Numbered from the stretch's first letter, positions 9,975 through 18,618 are shown. The stretch: DNA of 64,000 nucleotides from Chitinophaga oryziterrae (GCF_009758125.1 NZ_WRXO01000008.1:124001-188000), one strand, 5' to 3'. The notes: generated from the letters alone by a model not told the origin. Numbers and translations: made by a program.

Positions 9975-11399
9975 ATGAATAAACGATTGTTGTTGTACCC
10001 GCTTATTATAGGGTTTTTCGGATGCCTGACCTGGTTTATTATAAAGCAGGGCAGTGCGTTATCGGTAAAAAGCGGCCCAGTTGTTACGACCACCTCATCA
10101 ACTGCGGCAACAGTTGCTACTCATGAAACTATATGGACGTCTTTAGTACATAATATACAACATCCGCTGGCATTATTGCTATTGCAGATCATATTAATAT
10201 TGGTAGCAGCGCGTGTGTTCGGCTGGCTGGCCGGGCGTATTGGTCAACCGGCCGTGGTAGGTGAGATTGTAGCAGGAATTTGTCTCGGGCCTTCCCTGCT
10301 GGGTTGGCTGTCTCACGATACCAGTGCTTTTCTGTTCCCGGCAGACAGCTTTAAAAACTTACAGTTCCTTAGTCAGATAGGGTTGGCGTTCTTTATGTTC
10401 GTAGTAGGTATGGAGCTGGATACGCATAAGATAAAGAATAAAGCGCATGATGCGGTGATGATCAGTCATGCCAGTATTGTGGTGCCTTTCTTTTTAGGGG
10501 TATGGCTGGCTTATCATATATATCCGCAGTTTTCTCCGGCGAATGTGAGCTTCCTGTCTTTTGCGCTGTTCATGGGCATTGCGATGAGTATCACGGCATT
10601 TCCGGTACTGGCGCGTATTGTACAGGAGCGTAAGCTGAGCGGAACTCCTCTTGGCCTGCTGGCAATTACCTGCGCGGCGGCGGACGATGTAACGGCCTGG
10701 TGTATTCTTGCGGTGGTGATCACTATTGTGAAAGCCGGTACTTTATGGAGTGCAGGGCTTACGCTGGGTATGGCGCTGGTATTTCTGGGCGTTATGCTGT
10801 ATGTGATAAAACCCTGGATCACAAAACAGTTTAAACAGTTTGCCGCTAAGGGTAAAGAAAAATCTATTGTTGCGCTGGCGTTCCTGACATTGTTATTTTC
10901 TGCATGGTCTGCTGAGGTAATTGGTATTCATGCATTGTTTGGGGCTTTCCTGGCAGGTGTGATCATGCCGGCAGAAGTCTCTGTTCAGAAGTTGCTGACG
11001 GATAAGCTGGAAGATGTGAGTGTTTTATTACTGTTACCTATCTTCTTTGCCTTTACGGGTTTACGTACACAGATCGGATTACTGGGTCAGGGGCATCTCT
11101 GGGCCGTGTTTGGGATGATCATGCTGGTAGCGGTATCCGGTAAATTAGGAGGAAGTGCTGCAGCGGCCAAACTGATGGGACAGTCCTGGACAGATTCTTT
11201 AGCGATAGGCGCGTTGATGAATACCAGGGGTTTGATGGAGCTTGTGGTATTGAATATCGGTTATGACCTTGGTATTCTGACTCCTGAGATATTTGCGATG
11301 ATGGTACTGATGGCACTAGCTACCACTTTTATGACAGGCCCGATACTGGACCTGGTGAAAAGGATAGAAACGAATCGTTTGCAGACAAGCAGCCTCTGA
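9975..11399 (+). CDS. Kef/CPA2-type cation:proton antiporter
   Basis: Integral membrane Na+/K+:H+ antiporter of the CPA2 (KefB/NapA) fold. After the N-terminal segment MNKRLLLYPLIIGFFGCLTW and a short polar linker come about 12 hydrophobic segments with family signatures: GRIGQPAVVGEIVAGICLGP, FFMFVVGMELD, and the ion-site region ITCAAADDVTAWCILAVVI with the paired Asp residues. There is no C-terminal TrkA-N domain, so ligand gating as in full KefB or KefC is not expected. The frame is open from 9849, but AAGGA five nt before the ATG at 9975 and the membrane segment that begins there decide the start. It ends at a terminator shared with the convergent lytic transglycosylase gene. Confidence 0.9.
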   Translation: MNKRLLLYPLIIGFFGCLTWFIIKQGSALSVKSGPVVTTTSSTAATVATHETIWTSLVHNIQHPLALLLLQIILILVAARVFGWLAGRIGQPAVVGEIVAGICLGPSLLGWLSHDTSAFLFPADSFKNLQFLSQIGLAFFMFVVGMELDTHKIKNKAHDAVMISHASIVVPFFLGVWLAYHIYPQFSPANVSFLSFALFMGIAMSITAFPVLARIVQERKLSGTPLGLLAITCAAADDVTAWCILAVVITIVKAGTLWSAGLTLGMALVFLGVMLYVIKPWITKQFKQFAAKGKEKSIVALAFLTLLFSAWSAEVIGIHALFGAFLAGVIMPAEVSVQKLLTDKLEDVSVLLLLPIFFAFTGLRTQIGLLGQGHLWAVFGMIMLVAVSGKLGGSAAAAKLMGQSWTDSLAIGALMNTRGLMELVVLNIGYDLGILTPEIFAMMVLMALATTFMTGPILDLVKRIETNRLQTSSL

Positions 11400-11412
11400 T
11401 ATTCTCTTTGAT

Positions 11413-11452
11413 AAATAAACCCGCAGCATTATACAAACGCTGCGGGTTTATT
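11413..11452 (+). terminator. Intrinsic terminator after the antiporter gene
   Basis: A 14 bp perfect stem (11413-11426 with 11439-11452, core AACCCGCAGC/GCTGCGGGTT) with a 12 nt loop and T-rich flanks lies 13 nt after the antiporter stop. Confidence 0.85.
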
Positions 11453-11520
11453 ATTTGCCGTAATAACGGGTACATCTGTTCTCTTTTATGGAAAGCATAT
11501 TCTATAAAAGAGAATCCCCA

Positions 11521-11556
11521 AACAAAAAGGCTGGTCATATGACCAGCCTTTTTGTT
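11521..11556. terminator. 36 bp perfect palindrome acting as a bidirectional terminator
   Basis: AACAAAAAGGCTGGTCAT is followed at once by its exact reverse complement (18 bp arms, no spacer). A-rich and T-rich outer ends give a U-tract in both directions. It lies 16 bp past the lytic transglycosylase stop and between two convergent genes, so it can end both transcripts. Confidence 0.85.
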
Positions 11557-11572
11557 CTTTATCAGAATATCT

Positions 11573-12880
11573 TTATTTGTTTGCTTTCTTCTTTGCAGAG
11601 ATAGTTTTCTTACCAGCTGTTCCTTTCTTAGCTGCTGATTTGCTCTTTACCGCTGTTTTGTGCTTTGCTGTGTGCTTTGCTCTTGTTGAAGCAGATGTCC
11701 TCTTTGCTTTCGCTTCAGGAATCGCTGCCATTTTTGCTGGCGGCGGGAACTTGGATTTATCTACACCAGTTGCTTTTTCGTCCAGCATCATCTGAAGAGA
11801 TTCTTTCAGGATTTCTTCTTTTTCTGCCTGGAACTGTTGCATTTTCTCTTTAGGCACACGTAAGTCGTAGCTGTTTGAAGGGCCTGACATCAATTTCTCG
11901 AAATCGGGGTTCAGGTGGTCCAGTTCAGCTCTTCCCATATTCAGGCGTTTGGCGATTGCCTCCATCTTGTATTTGCCGGAAATATTGAATTCTACGGTGT
12001 TGAATATTTCGTCTTCTGTGAGTTCTGAAGCCATAGAGCTAACTATTGCTGCAGAAGCCGGGATGTTGGCAGGGATGATTTTATCACCATCGTCGCCTAC
12101 ACCGAAGAAGTTATTGAACCTGTCTAATATATAACCTGTAGCGATGAATTTGTACACGTGGTTACGTGATTCGGCAGGCAGGAAGTACTGCATACCCCAG
12201 AAATCGCTGCGGCCGCTTGCATTCATGGCGCGTTTTACGCCACCTGCACCGCAGTTATAAGCTGCTACTACCAGGAGCCAGTCGCCGAACTGGTCATAGA
12301 GTTCATTTAAGAATTTTGCTGCTGCCACGGTTGATTTGTAGAAATCTTTCCGTTCGTCCACTTTTTTACCAACACTCAAGCCGAAGATGCGTGCAGTACC
12401 GGTCATGAACTGCCAGGCACCTACAGCTCCCACACGGGAACGGGCATTTGTATTAAAGCTGGATTCTATTACAGCCAGATATTTCATTTCCTCGGGGATC
12501 CCATTTTCTCTGAAGATCTTTTCAACCATAATGAAGTATGGTTGTCCTTTGGCAATCATTACCTGCAGGTGTTGGCTATATCTGCTGGCAAAGTTGTTAA
12601 TGTAACCTGCTACTATGTTATTATTGATTTGTTCGTAGACCTTGGGGCTACTAATGCTGGCGGGCAGGCTTTGTGCGTTCCGACGCACCGCTACAGCGGT
12701 TGCGGAAGGCCCCGAAGTGTCCTTAGGCAAACGCACTTTACGGTTAAGTACTGTAGTATCCGGCGCCTCATAGGAAGATGCCGTCATGTTTACAGATACA
12801 CTGTTGTTCCCTTTCGCCTCAGAATGCCATGCACCCAAAACAGGTAACAGCAGTACTAATAAGATTTTCCTCATACACAT
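11573..12880 (-). CDS. MltD-like membrane-bound lytic murein transglycosylase with a Lys/Ala-rich tail
   Basis: Exported peptidoglycan-cleaving enzyme. The signal peptide spans 1-23 (MCMRKILLVLLLPVLGAWHS). The SLT (family 1 lytic transglycosylase) domain lies at about 110-235 with catalytic Glu139 in AVIESSFNT, then GAWQFMTGTARIFGL and the substrate-site VVAAYNCGAGGVKRAM. A weak LysM-like region follows at about 285-345. The last 45 residues are almost only Lys, Ala, Ser and Thr, resembling histone H1 tails. The gene begins 7 bp after gatA and is probably translated from the same mRNA. Confidence 0.9.
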   Translation of the reverse strand: MCMRKILLVLLLPVLGAWHSEAKGNNSVSVNMTASSYEAPDTTVLNRKVRLPKDTSGPSATAVAVRRNAQSLPASISSPKVYEQINNNIVAGYINNFASRYSQHLQVMIAKGQPYFIMVEKIFRENGIPEEMKYLAVIESSFNTNARSRVGAVGAWQFMTGTARIFGLSVGKKVDERKDFYKSTVAAAKFLNELYDQFGDWLLVVAAYNCGAGGVKRAMNASGRSDFWGMQYFLPAESRNHVYKFIATGYILDRFNNFFGVGDDGDKIIPANIPASAAIVSSMASELTEDEIFNTVEFNISGKYKMEAIAKRLNMGRAELDHLNPDFEKLMSGPSNSYDLRVPKEKMQQFQAEKEEILKESLQMMLDEKATGVDKSKFPPPAKMAAIPEAKAKRTSASTRAKHTAKHKTAVKSKSAAKKGTAGKKTISAKKKANK

Positions 12881-12887
12881 ATTTATT

Positions 12888-14327
12888 TTAAACAGGAGTG
12901 ACCTGTCTTGTCTGCATTACATGTTCTGCAATGCTTAACAGGTTCGCTTCGCTAAATTGCTTTGTGATGATCTGTACACCATACGGCATTCCGTTTGAAT
13001 GCCGACTTAAAGGGACCGAAATAGCCGGAACCCCTCCCAGATTTGCCAGTACCGTATAAATGTCTGCCAGGTACATGGCTATAGGATCGTTTGTTTTCTC
13101 CCCTATTTTAAATGCCGTTGAAGGCACTGTTGGCATAATAATCGCGTCGTATTGGGACAGGATTTCTGATAATTTATCTACTACCAGTCGTCTAACCTGT
13201 TGAGCTTTCGTGTAATAGGCATCGTAATACCCTGCACTCAGCACAAATGTTCCCAGTAATATACGTCGTTTTACTTCCATTCCAAAACCTTCAGACCTGC
13301 TTTTTTTGTAAAAGTCAACCAGGTCCAGGTTTTTTAAGGGAGTTCTATGCCCGTATTTTACTCCATCGAACCTGGAAAGGTTGGAGGAGGCCTCGGCCGT
13401 AGTTAATACATAATATGCAGGAACTACGTAATCGAGATAGGCGAAATCCGCGGCAGAGACAGTATTACCGGCGGTTTCCAGTTCTTCCAGGAAGAGACTA
13501 TAGCCTTCTTTCATTTCTGCGTCCAGTCCCGGATGCATCAACGCATCTTTTAAATACGCTATTTTCCAGGATTTATTGTTCAACGATTGATAATCAGGCA
13601 CTTTTTCCGTAGAAACAGTGCTATCATACTCATCCGGACCAGCAATTGTTTGTAGAACCTTCGCAACATCTGCAACATTCCTGCCAAAAATGCCAATCTG
13701 GTCAAAAGAAGACGCATAAGCAATCAGCCCGTACCGTGAAATGCGGCCATAGGTGGGCTTTAAGCCTACTATACCACAAAAGTCTGCCGGCTGCCTTACA
13801 GAGCCACCTGTGTCACTGCCAAGACTTACCATACACAGATCAGCCTGTACCGCTACTGCCGAACCACCTGAAGACCCACCCGGAACCCGGCTGGTATCCA
13901 ATGCGTTCAAAACAGGGCCATGTGCTGAGTTCTCATTTGTGGACCCCATGGCAAATTCGTCACAGTTAAGATTGCCTATGATAATAGCATCTTCCGCCAG
14001 CAGCCTTTCTACGGCGGTGGCGGAATACAGGGAAGTGAAATCTTCCAGCATGCGCGAAGCTGCGCTTATTTTGTGCCCTTTATAACAGATAACATCTTTG
14101 ATGCCCACAACAACACCTCCAAGCATTCCCAACTGTTCCCCTTTTTGTACACGGGTGTCGAGTGCCTGTGCTTTCTCCAGGGCTTCCTTTTCAAAAACTT
14201 CCAGGAAAGCGTTCAGGTGTTTTGTCTTACTGATACGGTCAAGGTACAGTTGTACCATTTCCGTACAAGTAATCCTGCCGGCGTATAGTGCTTCATGGAA
14301 AGCTGATATACTGCTGAATTTAGACAA
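12888..14327 (-). CDS. gatA: Aspartyl/glutamyl-tRNA amidotransferase subunit A
   Basis: Amidase-signature subunit of GatCAB, which converts Glu-tRNA(Gln) or Asp-tRNA(Asn) to the amidated form using ammonia from glutamine. The Ser-cisSer-Lys triad is complete: Lys77 in GIKDV, Ser152 in PGGSSGGSAV and Ser176 in SDTGGSVRQP. The stretch GIVGLKPTYGRISRYGL is typical of GatA rather than of other amidases. Its length of 479 is normal. gatB and gatC are not nearby. It lies about 190 bp downstream of tatA and just upstream of the lytic transglycosylase. Confidence 0.95.
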   Translation of the reverse strand: MSKFSSISAFHEALYAGRITCTEMVQLYLDRISKTKHLNAFLEVFEKEALEKAQALDTRVQKGEQLGMLGGVVVGIKDVICYKGHKISAASRMLEDFTSLYSATAVERLLAEDAIIIGNLNCDEFAMGSTNENSAHGPVLNALDTSRVPGGSSGGSAVAVQADLCMVSLGSDTGGSVRQPADFCGIVGLKPTYGRISRYGLIAYASSFDQIGIFGRNVADVAKVLQTIAGPDEYDSTVSTEKVPDYQSLNNKSWKIAYLKDALMHPGLDAEMKEGYSLFLEELETAGNTVSAADFAYLDYVVPAYYVLTTAEASSNLSRFDGVKYGHRTPLKNLDLVDFYKKSRSEGFGMEVKRRILLGTFVLSAGYYDAYYTKAQQVRRLVVDKLSEILSQYDAIIMPTVPSTAFKIGEKTNDPIAMYLADIYTVLANLGGVPAISVPLSRHSNGMPYGVQIITKQFSEANLLSIAEHVMQTRQVTPV

Positions 14328-14517
14328 ACCAGATAATTGCTTAATAAGATAAGATAATCAATCAAACGTAGGCCAGGTCAGTTGGCGCGCCGGAATATAC
14401 CGGTGGCATATTGGTCAGAGCTAGTACTCGTCCCCCAATACAGTTTGAACATTAATAAATAATAAGGTCAGGATATAGTACTGAGGCAGTCCCCGATTAA
14501 AGGGACTTTCAGTTATA

Positions 14518-14754
14518 TCAAACGCTTTTCTGATCAGTAGTAGAAGGCTGGTCCTTCATACCATCTTCAATTTCCTTACGAACGTTATTCTTGGCATCAT
14601 TGAACTCACGGATACCTTTACCAAGGCCTTTCATCAGTTCAGGGATTTTCTTACCACCAAATAATAACAGTACAACCATTGCGATCAAAAGAATTTCAGT
14701 CATACCCAGATCCTGAAACAATAAGAGTGGTGCTTTTGCGATAACGGCAGTCAT
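14518..14754 (-). CDS. tatA: Twin-arginine translocase subunit TatA/TatE
   Basis: Pore-forming Tat subunit. The product has one N-terminal membrane helix (TEILLIAMVVLLLFGG), the hinge GGKKIPEL, an amphipathic helix (MKGLGKGIREFNDAKNNVRK) and an acidic tail. I use the ATG at 14754 (78 residues) rather than 14781, because a promoter-like TATCTTTG at 14783-14790 would place the transcription start just inside the longer frame. Two likely Tat substrates lie in the window, the phosphoesterase and the superoxide dismutase. tatB and tatC are not here. Confidence 0.93.
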   Translation of the reverse strand: MTAVIAKAPLLLFQDLGMTEILLIAMVVLLLFGGKKIPELMKGLGKGIREFNDAKNNVRKEIEDGMKDQPSTTDQKSV

Positions 14755-14782
14755 TTTCTCAGTTTTTATAATGTTAAGCAAA

Positions 14783-14790
14783 CAAAGATA
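14783..14790 (-). promoter_or_regulatory. Bacteroidetes -7 box (TATCTTTG) upstream of tatA
   Basis: The minus strand reads TATCTTTG, matching TAnnTTTG, about 30 nt upstream of the chosen tatA start. No TTG lies at the standard distance; the nearest is 23 nt away. Confidence 0.35.
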
Positions 14791-14885
14791 GACAATTATA
14801 TTCGGGATTTCTTCAATGCCGGCCGGGGGATAGGGAGTTTTAATTTTATTTTAAGAGTGGAAGCTCAGCCGTATTAAATAGAAAA

Positions 14886-14917
14886 GGTGAAGACTGCAAA
14901 TTCATGCGATCTTCACC
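14886..14917 (-). terminator. Second (distal) terminator of the ribosomal operon
   Basis: An 8 bp stem GGTGAAGA/TCTTCACC with a 16 nt loop is followed on the minus strand by TTTT. It lies just beyond the first terminator at 14930-14954. Confidence 0.5.
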
Positions 14918-14929
14918 CAATGAAATAAA

Positions 14930-14954
14930 AACGGAGACCGGAAAGGTCCCCGTT
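14930..14954 (-). terminator. Terminator of the rpsP-rimM-trmD-rplS operon
   Basis: A 10 bp stem with one mismatch (14930-14939 with 14945-14954), a 5 nt loop and a T-rich tract on the minus strand lie 25 nt after the rplS stop. Confidence 0.75.
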
Positions 14955-14978
14955 ATCACTAATTTCCCTGTATTTATA

Positions 14979-15329
14979 CTAAACCCTTTTCTCTTTAATA
15001 CGGGCAGCTTTACCAGCACGTTCGCGCAGATAATACAGCTTTGCCCTTCTTACCTTACCTACTTTATGCAGCAGGATACCATCGATGTTAGGTGAGAACA
15101 GAGGGAATACCCTTTCTACACCAACTCCATCGGAGATCTTTCTAACTGTAAAAGATGCGGTAAAGCCAGTACCCTGGATTTTCACCACGTCCCCTTTAAA
15201 GGACTGGATCCTCTCCTTGTTACCTTCTACAATTTTATAATTTACAGTGACATTGTCACCGGCCTTAAACTTAGGGTATGTTTTGTTACCTGTCAGTTGC
15301 TCGTGAACAAAAGAAATAGCGTTCATCAT
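14979..15329 (-). CDS. rplS: 50S ribosomal protein L19
   Basis: L19 sits at the 30S-50S interface. The full-length 116-residue product shows family signatures: FKAGDNVTVNYKIVEGNKER, IQSFKGDVVKIQGTG, TVRKISDGVGVERVFP and KVGKVRRAKLYYLRER. The first two codons are both ATG (15329 or 15326). It is the last gene of the conserved rpsP-rimM-trmD-rplS order, but a 119 bp gap after trmD contains its own promoter candidate. Confidence 0.98.
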   Translation of the reverse strand: MMNAISFVHEQLTGNKTYPKFKAGDNVTVNYKIVEGNKERIQSFKGDVVKIQGTGFTASFTVRKISDGVGVERVFPLFSPNIDGILLHKVGKVRRAKLYYLRERAGKAARIKEKRV

Positions 15330-15348
15330 TCAAATATTTATCGGAGTG

Positions 15349-15380
15349 CAAAGGTAATTTAAGAAATATCAAAATCCAAA
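15349..15380 (-). promoter_or_regulatory. Promoter candidate for rplS
   Basis: The minus strand reads TTTG (15377-15380), 20 nt, then TACCTTTG (15349-15356), close to the Bacteroidetes TTG-N19-TAnnTTTG form. It lies about 20 nt upstream of rplS and would give L19 some expression independent of trmD. Confidence 0.5.
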
Positions 15381-15448
15381 TTAAATCAGAAAGAAATTTG
15401 AGAAACCGGCTACACTACCACTCCGTTCCCCCAGATTTCCCGGATCTT

Positions 15449-16120
15449 CTATAATAAATCAGGACGGCGTTCCTTTGTGCGTTCCAGCGCCTGTTCATGC
15501 CGCCAGTCGTCTATCTTCTTATGATCTCCGCTTAACAGCACGTCCGGCACTCTCCAGCCCCTGAATTCTTCCGGACGGGTATATACAGGCGGTGCCAGGA
15601 GATTGTCCTGAAATGAGTCCAGCAGGGCCGATGTTTCGTCATTCAGCACCCCGGGTATCAGGCGGCCGATGGCGTCTACGAGTACGGCAGCTGCCAGTTC
15701 TCCGCCGGACAATACATAATCACCAATGGAGATCTCCTTTGTTACGAAGTGTTCGCGGATGCGCTGGTCTATGCCTTTGTAGTGCCCACACAGCAGCAAC
15801 AGGTTCCCTTTGAGGGATAACTGGTTGGCAATCTGTTGGTTCAGTGTTTTCCCGTCGGGCGTCAGGTATATGATTTCGTCGTATGTCACCGTTTCCTGCA
15901 GCGTTTCGATGGCCCTTACTATGGGTTCGAGCATCATTACCATACCGGCCCCACCGCCAAACTGGCAGTCATCTACCTGTTTTTGCTTCTGTGTGGAGTA
16001 ATCACGTAAGTTATGTACGTGAACTTCCAGCAATCCCTTTGTTTGCGCTCTTTTTAAGATAGAGTGCGAAAAAGGGCTTTCCAGCAGCCCGGGTTGTACG
16101 GAAATGATATCTATTCTCAT
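15449..16120 (-). CDS. trmD: tRNA (guanine37-N1)-methyltransferase
   Basis: SPOUT-class enzyme that methylates G37 next to the anticodon, using S-adenosylmethionine. The trefoil-knot cofactor site is visible as LLLLCGHYKGIDQRIREH and EISIGDYVLSGGELAA, and the substrate part as DCQFGGGAGMVMMLEPI. The C-terminal region has PPVYTRPEEFRGWRVPDVLL. Its length of 223 is normal. It begins 2 bp after the rimM stop, so translation is probably coupled. Confidence 0.98.
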   Translation of the reverse strand: MRIDIISVQPGLLESPFSHSILKRAQTKGLLEVHVHNLRDYSTQKQKQVDDCQFGGGAGMVMMLEPIVRAIETLQETVTYDEIIYLTPDGKTLNQQIANQLSLKGNLLLLCGHYKGIDQRIREHFVTKEISIGDYVLSGGELAAAVLVDAIGRLIPGVLNDETSALLDSFQDNLLAPPVYTRPEEFRGWRVPDVLLSGDHKKIDDWRHEQALERTKERRPDLL

Positions 16121-16122
16121 GG

Positions 16123-16644
16123 TTACGCTAAATATATATCCAGTAATCCTTCGGGAAGGTCTACATGCACAATCTGCCCCTTCTTATCCACCTTTACGAG
16201 TGACTGGTCATTGATAGGCAGTAACACTTCCTTTCCGGTGATGACTATCTTGGCCAGTACCTGCATGGGCATTTCGATAATTTCTTCAATAACGCCCAGT
16301 ATCCCCAGTTGTTTGTCGTGTACGGTAAAGCCCAGCAAAGATAAAGGTGCAGAGGAGGCTGTCTGTTTCTTGAAATCAGCTTCTTCCATGTATACCCCCA
16401 TTTGTAATAAACGGCGGGCATCTTCTTTATTATCAATGCCTTCGAACTTCACAAATACATGTTCGTGGTCCTTGGGACTGGTTTTCTGTACAAAGTACGG
16501 AATAAAGGAATTCTTGCGTTCTTCTACGAAAAGCGCATGTACTCCCTGCAGCGTGGTCTTTTTGCCCAGGCTGTGCTTAAGGATGTATTCCCCCTGTAGA
16601 CCGAATACGGCTACCAGTTTACCGATACTGAAGTAATTATTCAT
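16123..16644 (-). CDS. rimM: 16S rRNA processing factor RimM
   Basis: Binds ribosomal protein S19 and assists 30S head maturation. The N-terminal RimM domain begins NNYFSIGKLVAVFGLQGEY, and the PRC-barrel C-terminal half includes GVIEEIIEMPMQVLAKI and KEVLLPINDQ. The frame stays open to 16677, but the ATG at 16644 gives the family-typical N-terminus (173 residues) and the extra codons look non-coding. It sits between rpsP and trmD. Confidence 0.95.
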   Translation of the reverse strand: MNNYFSIGKLVAVFGLQGEYILKHSLGKKTTLQGVHALFVEERKNSFIPYFVQKTSPKDHEHVFVKFEGIDNKEDARRLLQMGVYMEEADFKKQTASSAPLSLLGFTVHDKQLGILGVIEEIIEMPMQVLAKIVITGKEVLLPINDQSLVKVDKKGQIVHVDLPEGLLDIYLA

Positions 16645-16717
16645 ATGCTTTTGCATGAAAAAGGGAAATATTTGCACGCAAATATTTCCCTTTTCAATAT
16701 GATCCTAAAAGGCTGGA

Positions 16718-17161
16718 TTAAGCTTCAGCGCCGCCTTCAGACTGCGCAGGAGCATCTTCTACCCTTTTAATAATTGGCTGAACTGCTCTTGCCGGCTTTT
16801 TGCTATCACGACGGGCAGCAACTTTCTGCTCGTGTTCAGCCTGCCATTGTTCAAATTTCTGGAATGCAGTAGGTTCGTCGAACAGACCCAGCTTAACACC
16901 TCTCAGTAAGTGTTTCAGGTAAAGAACACCCTTAAATGACAGGATTCTTCTAACTGTGTCAGTAGGTTGTGCACCTTTCTGCAACCAACGCAATGCTTTC
17001 TCTGTATCTATATTGATAGATGCAGGAACAGTCAGCGGATTGTAAGTACCGATCTTCTGGATGAATTTACCATCTCTGGGCGCGCGAGCATCGGCTACTA
17101 CAATAAAATAAAATGGTCTTTTCTTAGCGCCATGACGTTGTAATCTGATCTTTACTGGCAT
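16718..17161 (-). CDS. rpsP: 30S ribosomal protein S16
   Basis: The S16 core lies at 1-85 (MPVKIRLQRHGAKKRPFYFI, VVADARAPRDGKFIQKIG, GAQPTDTVRRILSFKG). A 60-residue extension rich in Lys, Arg, Ala and Glu follows, making 147 residues, longer than the roughly 80 of E. coli; long S16 tails are common in Bacteroidota. It is the first gene of its operon and has a clear promoter upstream. Confidence 0.98.
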   Translation of the reverse strand: MPVKIRLQRHGAKKRPFYFIVVADARAPRDGKFIQKIGTYNPLTVPASINIDTEKALRWLQKGAQPTDTVRRILSFKGVLYLKHLLRGVKLGLFDEPTAFQKFEQWQAEHEQKVAARRDSKKPARAVQPIIKRVEDAPAQSEGGAEA

Positions 17162-17213
17162 AAATAATTCGAATTATTTTTTTGCGAGTTTAAAAAAATA
17201 TTTAATCGGGCTG

Positions 17214-17243
17214 CAAAAGTACGTAGTAAATAAGGAAGTTCAA
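17214..17243 (-). promoter_or_regulatory. Promoter of the rpsP operon
   Basis: The minus strand reads TTG (17241-17243), 19 nt, then TACTTTTG (17214-17221), an exact fit to the Bacteroidetes -33/-7 consensus. It lies about 53 nt upstream of rpsP. Confidence 0.75.
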
Positions 17244-17256
17244 AATATTTTCTCCA

Positions 17257-17282
17257 GAATTGAGATAAACAGGCCTCAATTC
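17257..17282 (-). terminator. Possible weak terminator after ffh
   Basis: An 8 bp stem GAATTGAG/CTCAATTC with a 10 nt loop lies 10 bp after the ffh stop. It has only an A/T-rich, not pure-T, tail on the minus strand. Confidence 0.35.
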
Positions 17283-17292
17283 CAAAATATTT

Positions 17293-18618
17293 TTATCTCC
17301 CTAACGCCTTTAAACCTTTCCCGCCTGTTCCAAATTTATTCATCATTTTCATCATTTGACGCATTTGGTCAAATTGTTTCATGAATTGATTGACATCCTG
17401 GATCTCTTTTCCTGCTCCTTTGGCAATACGCTTGCGGCGGCTGCCATCGATCAGGTCGGGATTACCGCGTTCCTGGGGCGTCATAGAGCCTATCATCGCT
17501 TCTATGCCCTTGAATGCGTCATCACTGATATCCAGGTCTTTAATGGCCTTCCCAACCCCCGGGATCATCCCCATCAGGTCTTTCAGGTTACCCATTTTCT
17601 TGATTTGCTGTAACTGTTCCCGGAAGTCATCAAAATCGAACTGGTTCTGACGGATCTTCTTTTCCAGTTTCTTTGCCTGTTCTTCATTGAACTGTTCCTG
17701 TGCACGTTCCACCAGGGTAGTGATATCACCCATCCCCAGGATACGTTGCGCCATACGTTCCGGATAGAATACGTCCAGGGTATCCAGCTTTTCCCCCATA
17801 CTTACAAACTTGATGGGTTTCTCCACCGTGTATTTGATCGTAAGGGCAGCCCCACCGCGGGTATCACCGTCCAGCTTGGTCAGTACCACACCGCTGAAGT
17901 CCAGGCGTTCATTGAACGCTTTGGCGGTGTTAACGGCATCCTGTCCTGTCATAGCATCTACGACAAAAAGGATCTCGTTGGGTTTTACAGCAGTTTTGAT
18001 ATTGGCCACTTCGGTCATCATCACTTCATCTACCGCCAGACGGCCGGCTGTATCTATGATGATAACGTTGTAATTATTCTGTTTAGCATGCTGGATAGCG
18101 TTCTGGGCTATCTGCACCGCATTTTTGTTTTCCGGTTCATTGTACACTTCCACACCGATCTGCTCTCCCAGTACTTTCAGCTGGTCTATCGCCGCAGGGC
18201 GGTAGATATCTGCTGCTACCAGCAAAGGCTTTTTCCCTTTTTTGGTTTTGAGGAAGTTAGCCAGTTTACCAGAGAAGGTGGTTTTACCGGAACCCTGTAA
18301 ACCTGCGATGAGGATAATGGAAGGATTGGATTTGATATCCAGTTCGGCTTCTGCCCCACCCATCAGTTCTGCCAGTTCGTCCTTCACGATCTTCACCATC
18401 AGCTGGCTGGGGGAAATGGCAGTAATTACCTTCTCACCCAGGGCTTTTTCTCTTACCCTGTCTGTAAAGTCCTTGGCTATCTTATAGTTTACGTCAGCAT
18501 CCACCAGTGCGCGGCGTATTTCTTTCACCGTGCTGGCCACATTTATTTCGCTGATACGGCCTTCACCTTTCAGTTGCTTGAACGCCGAGTCGAGCCGCTC
18601 TGATAATGATTCGAACAT
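17293..18618 (-). CDS. ffh: Signal recognition particle protein Ffh
   Basis: SRP54-type GTPase that binds 4.5S RNA and signal sequences on nascent chains. The N domain is followed by the G domain, with GLQGSGKTT, the DTAGRLAVDE and TKLDGDTRGG motifs, and then the Met-rich M domain (MKKMGNLKDLMGMIPG; tail MRQMMKMMNKFGTGG). The frame is open to 18681, but the ATG at 18618 gives the standard N-terminus MFESLSERLDSAFKQL. 442 residues is normal. Confidence 0.97.
   Translation of the reverse strand: MFESLSERLDSAFKQLKGEGRISEINVASTVKEIRRALVDADVNYKIAKDFTDRVREKALGEKVITAISPSQLMVKIVKDELAELMGGAEAELDIKSNPSIILIAGLQGSGKTTFSGKLANFLKTKKGKKPLLVAADIYRPAAIDQLKVLGEQIGVEVYNEPENKNAVQIAQNAIQHAKQNNYNVIIIDTAGRLAVDEVMMTEVANIKTAVKPNEILFVVDAMTGQDAVNTAKAFNERLDFSGVVLTKLDGDTRGGAALTIKYTVEKPIKFVSMGEKLDTLDVFYPERMAQRILGMGDITTLVERAQEQFNEEQAKKLEKKIRQNQFDFDDFREQLQQIKKMGNLKDLMGMIPGVGKAIKDLDISDDAFKGIEAMIGSMTPQERGNPDLIDGSRRKRIAKGAGKEIQDVNQFMKQFDQMRQMMKMMNKFGTGGKGLKALGR

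Noticed and set aside
14343..14517. Gap between gatA and tatA, checked for a tRNA or small RNA
   Set aside because: No cloverleaf could be folded. Only a 6 bp hairpin (AGTCCC/GGGACT) near 14491 with no T-run was found, too weak to call.
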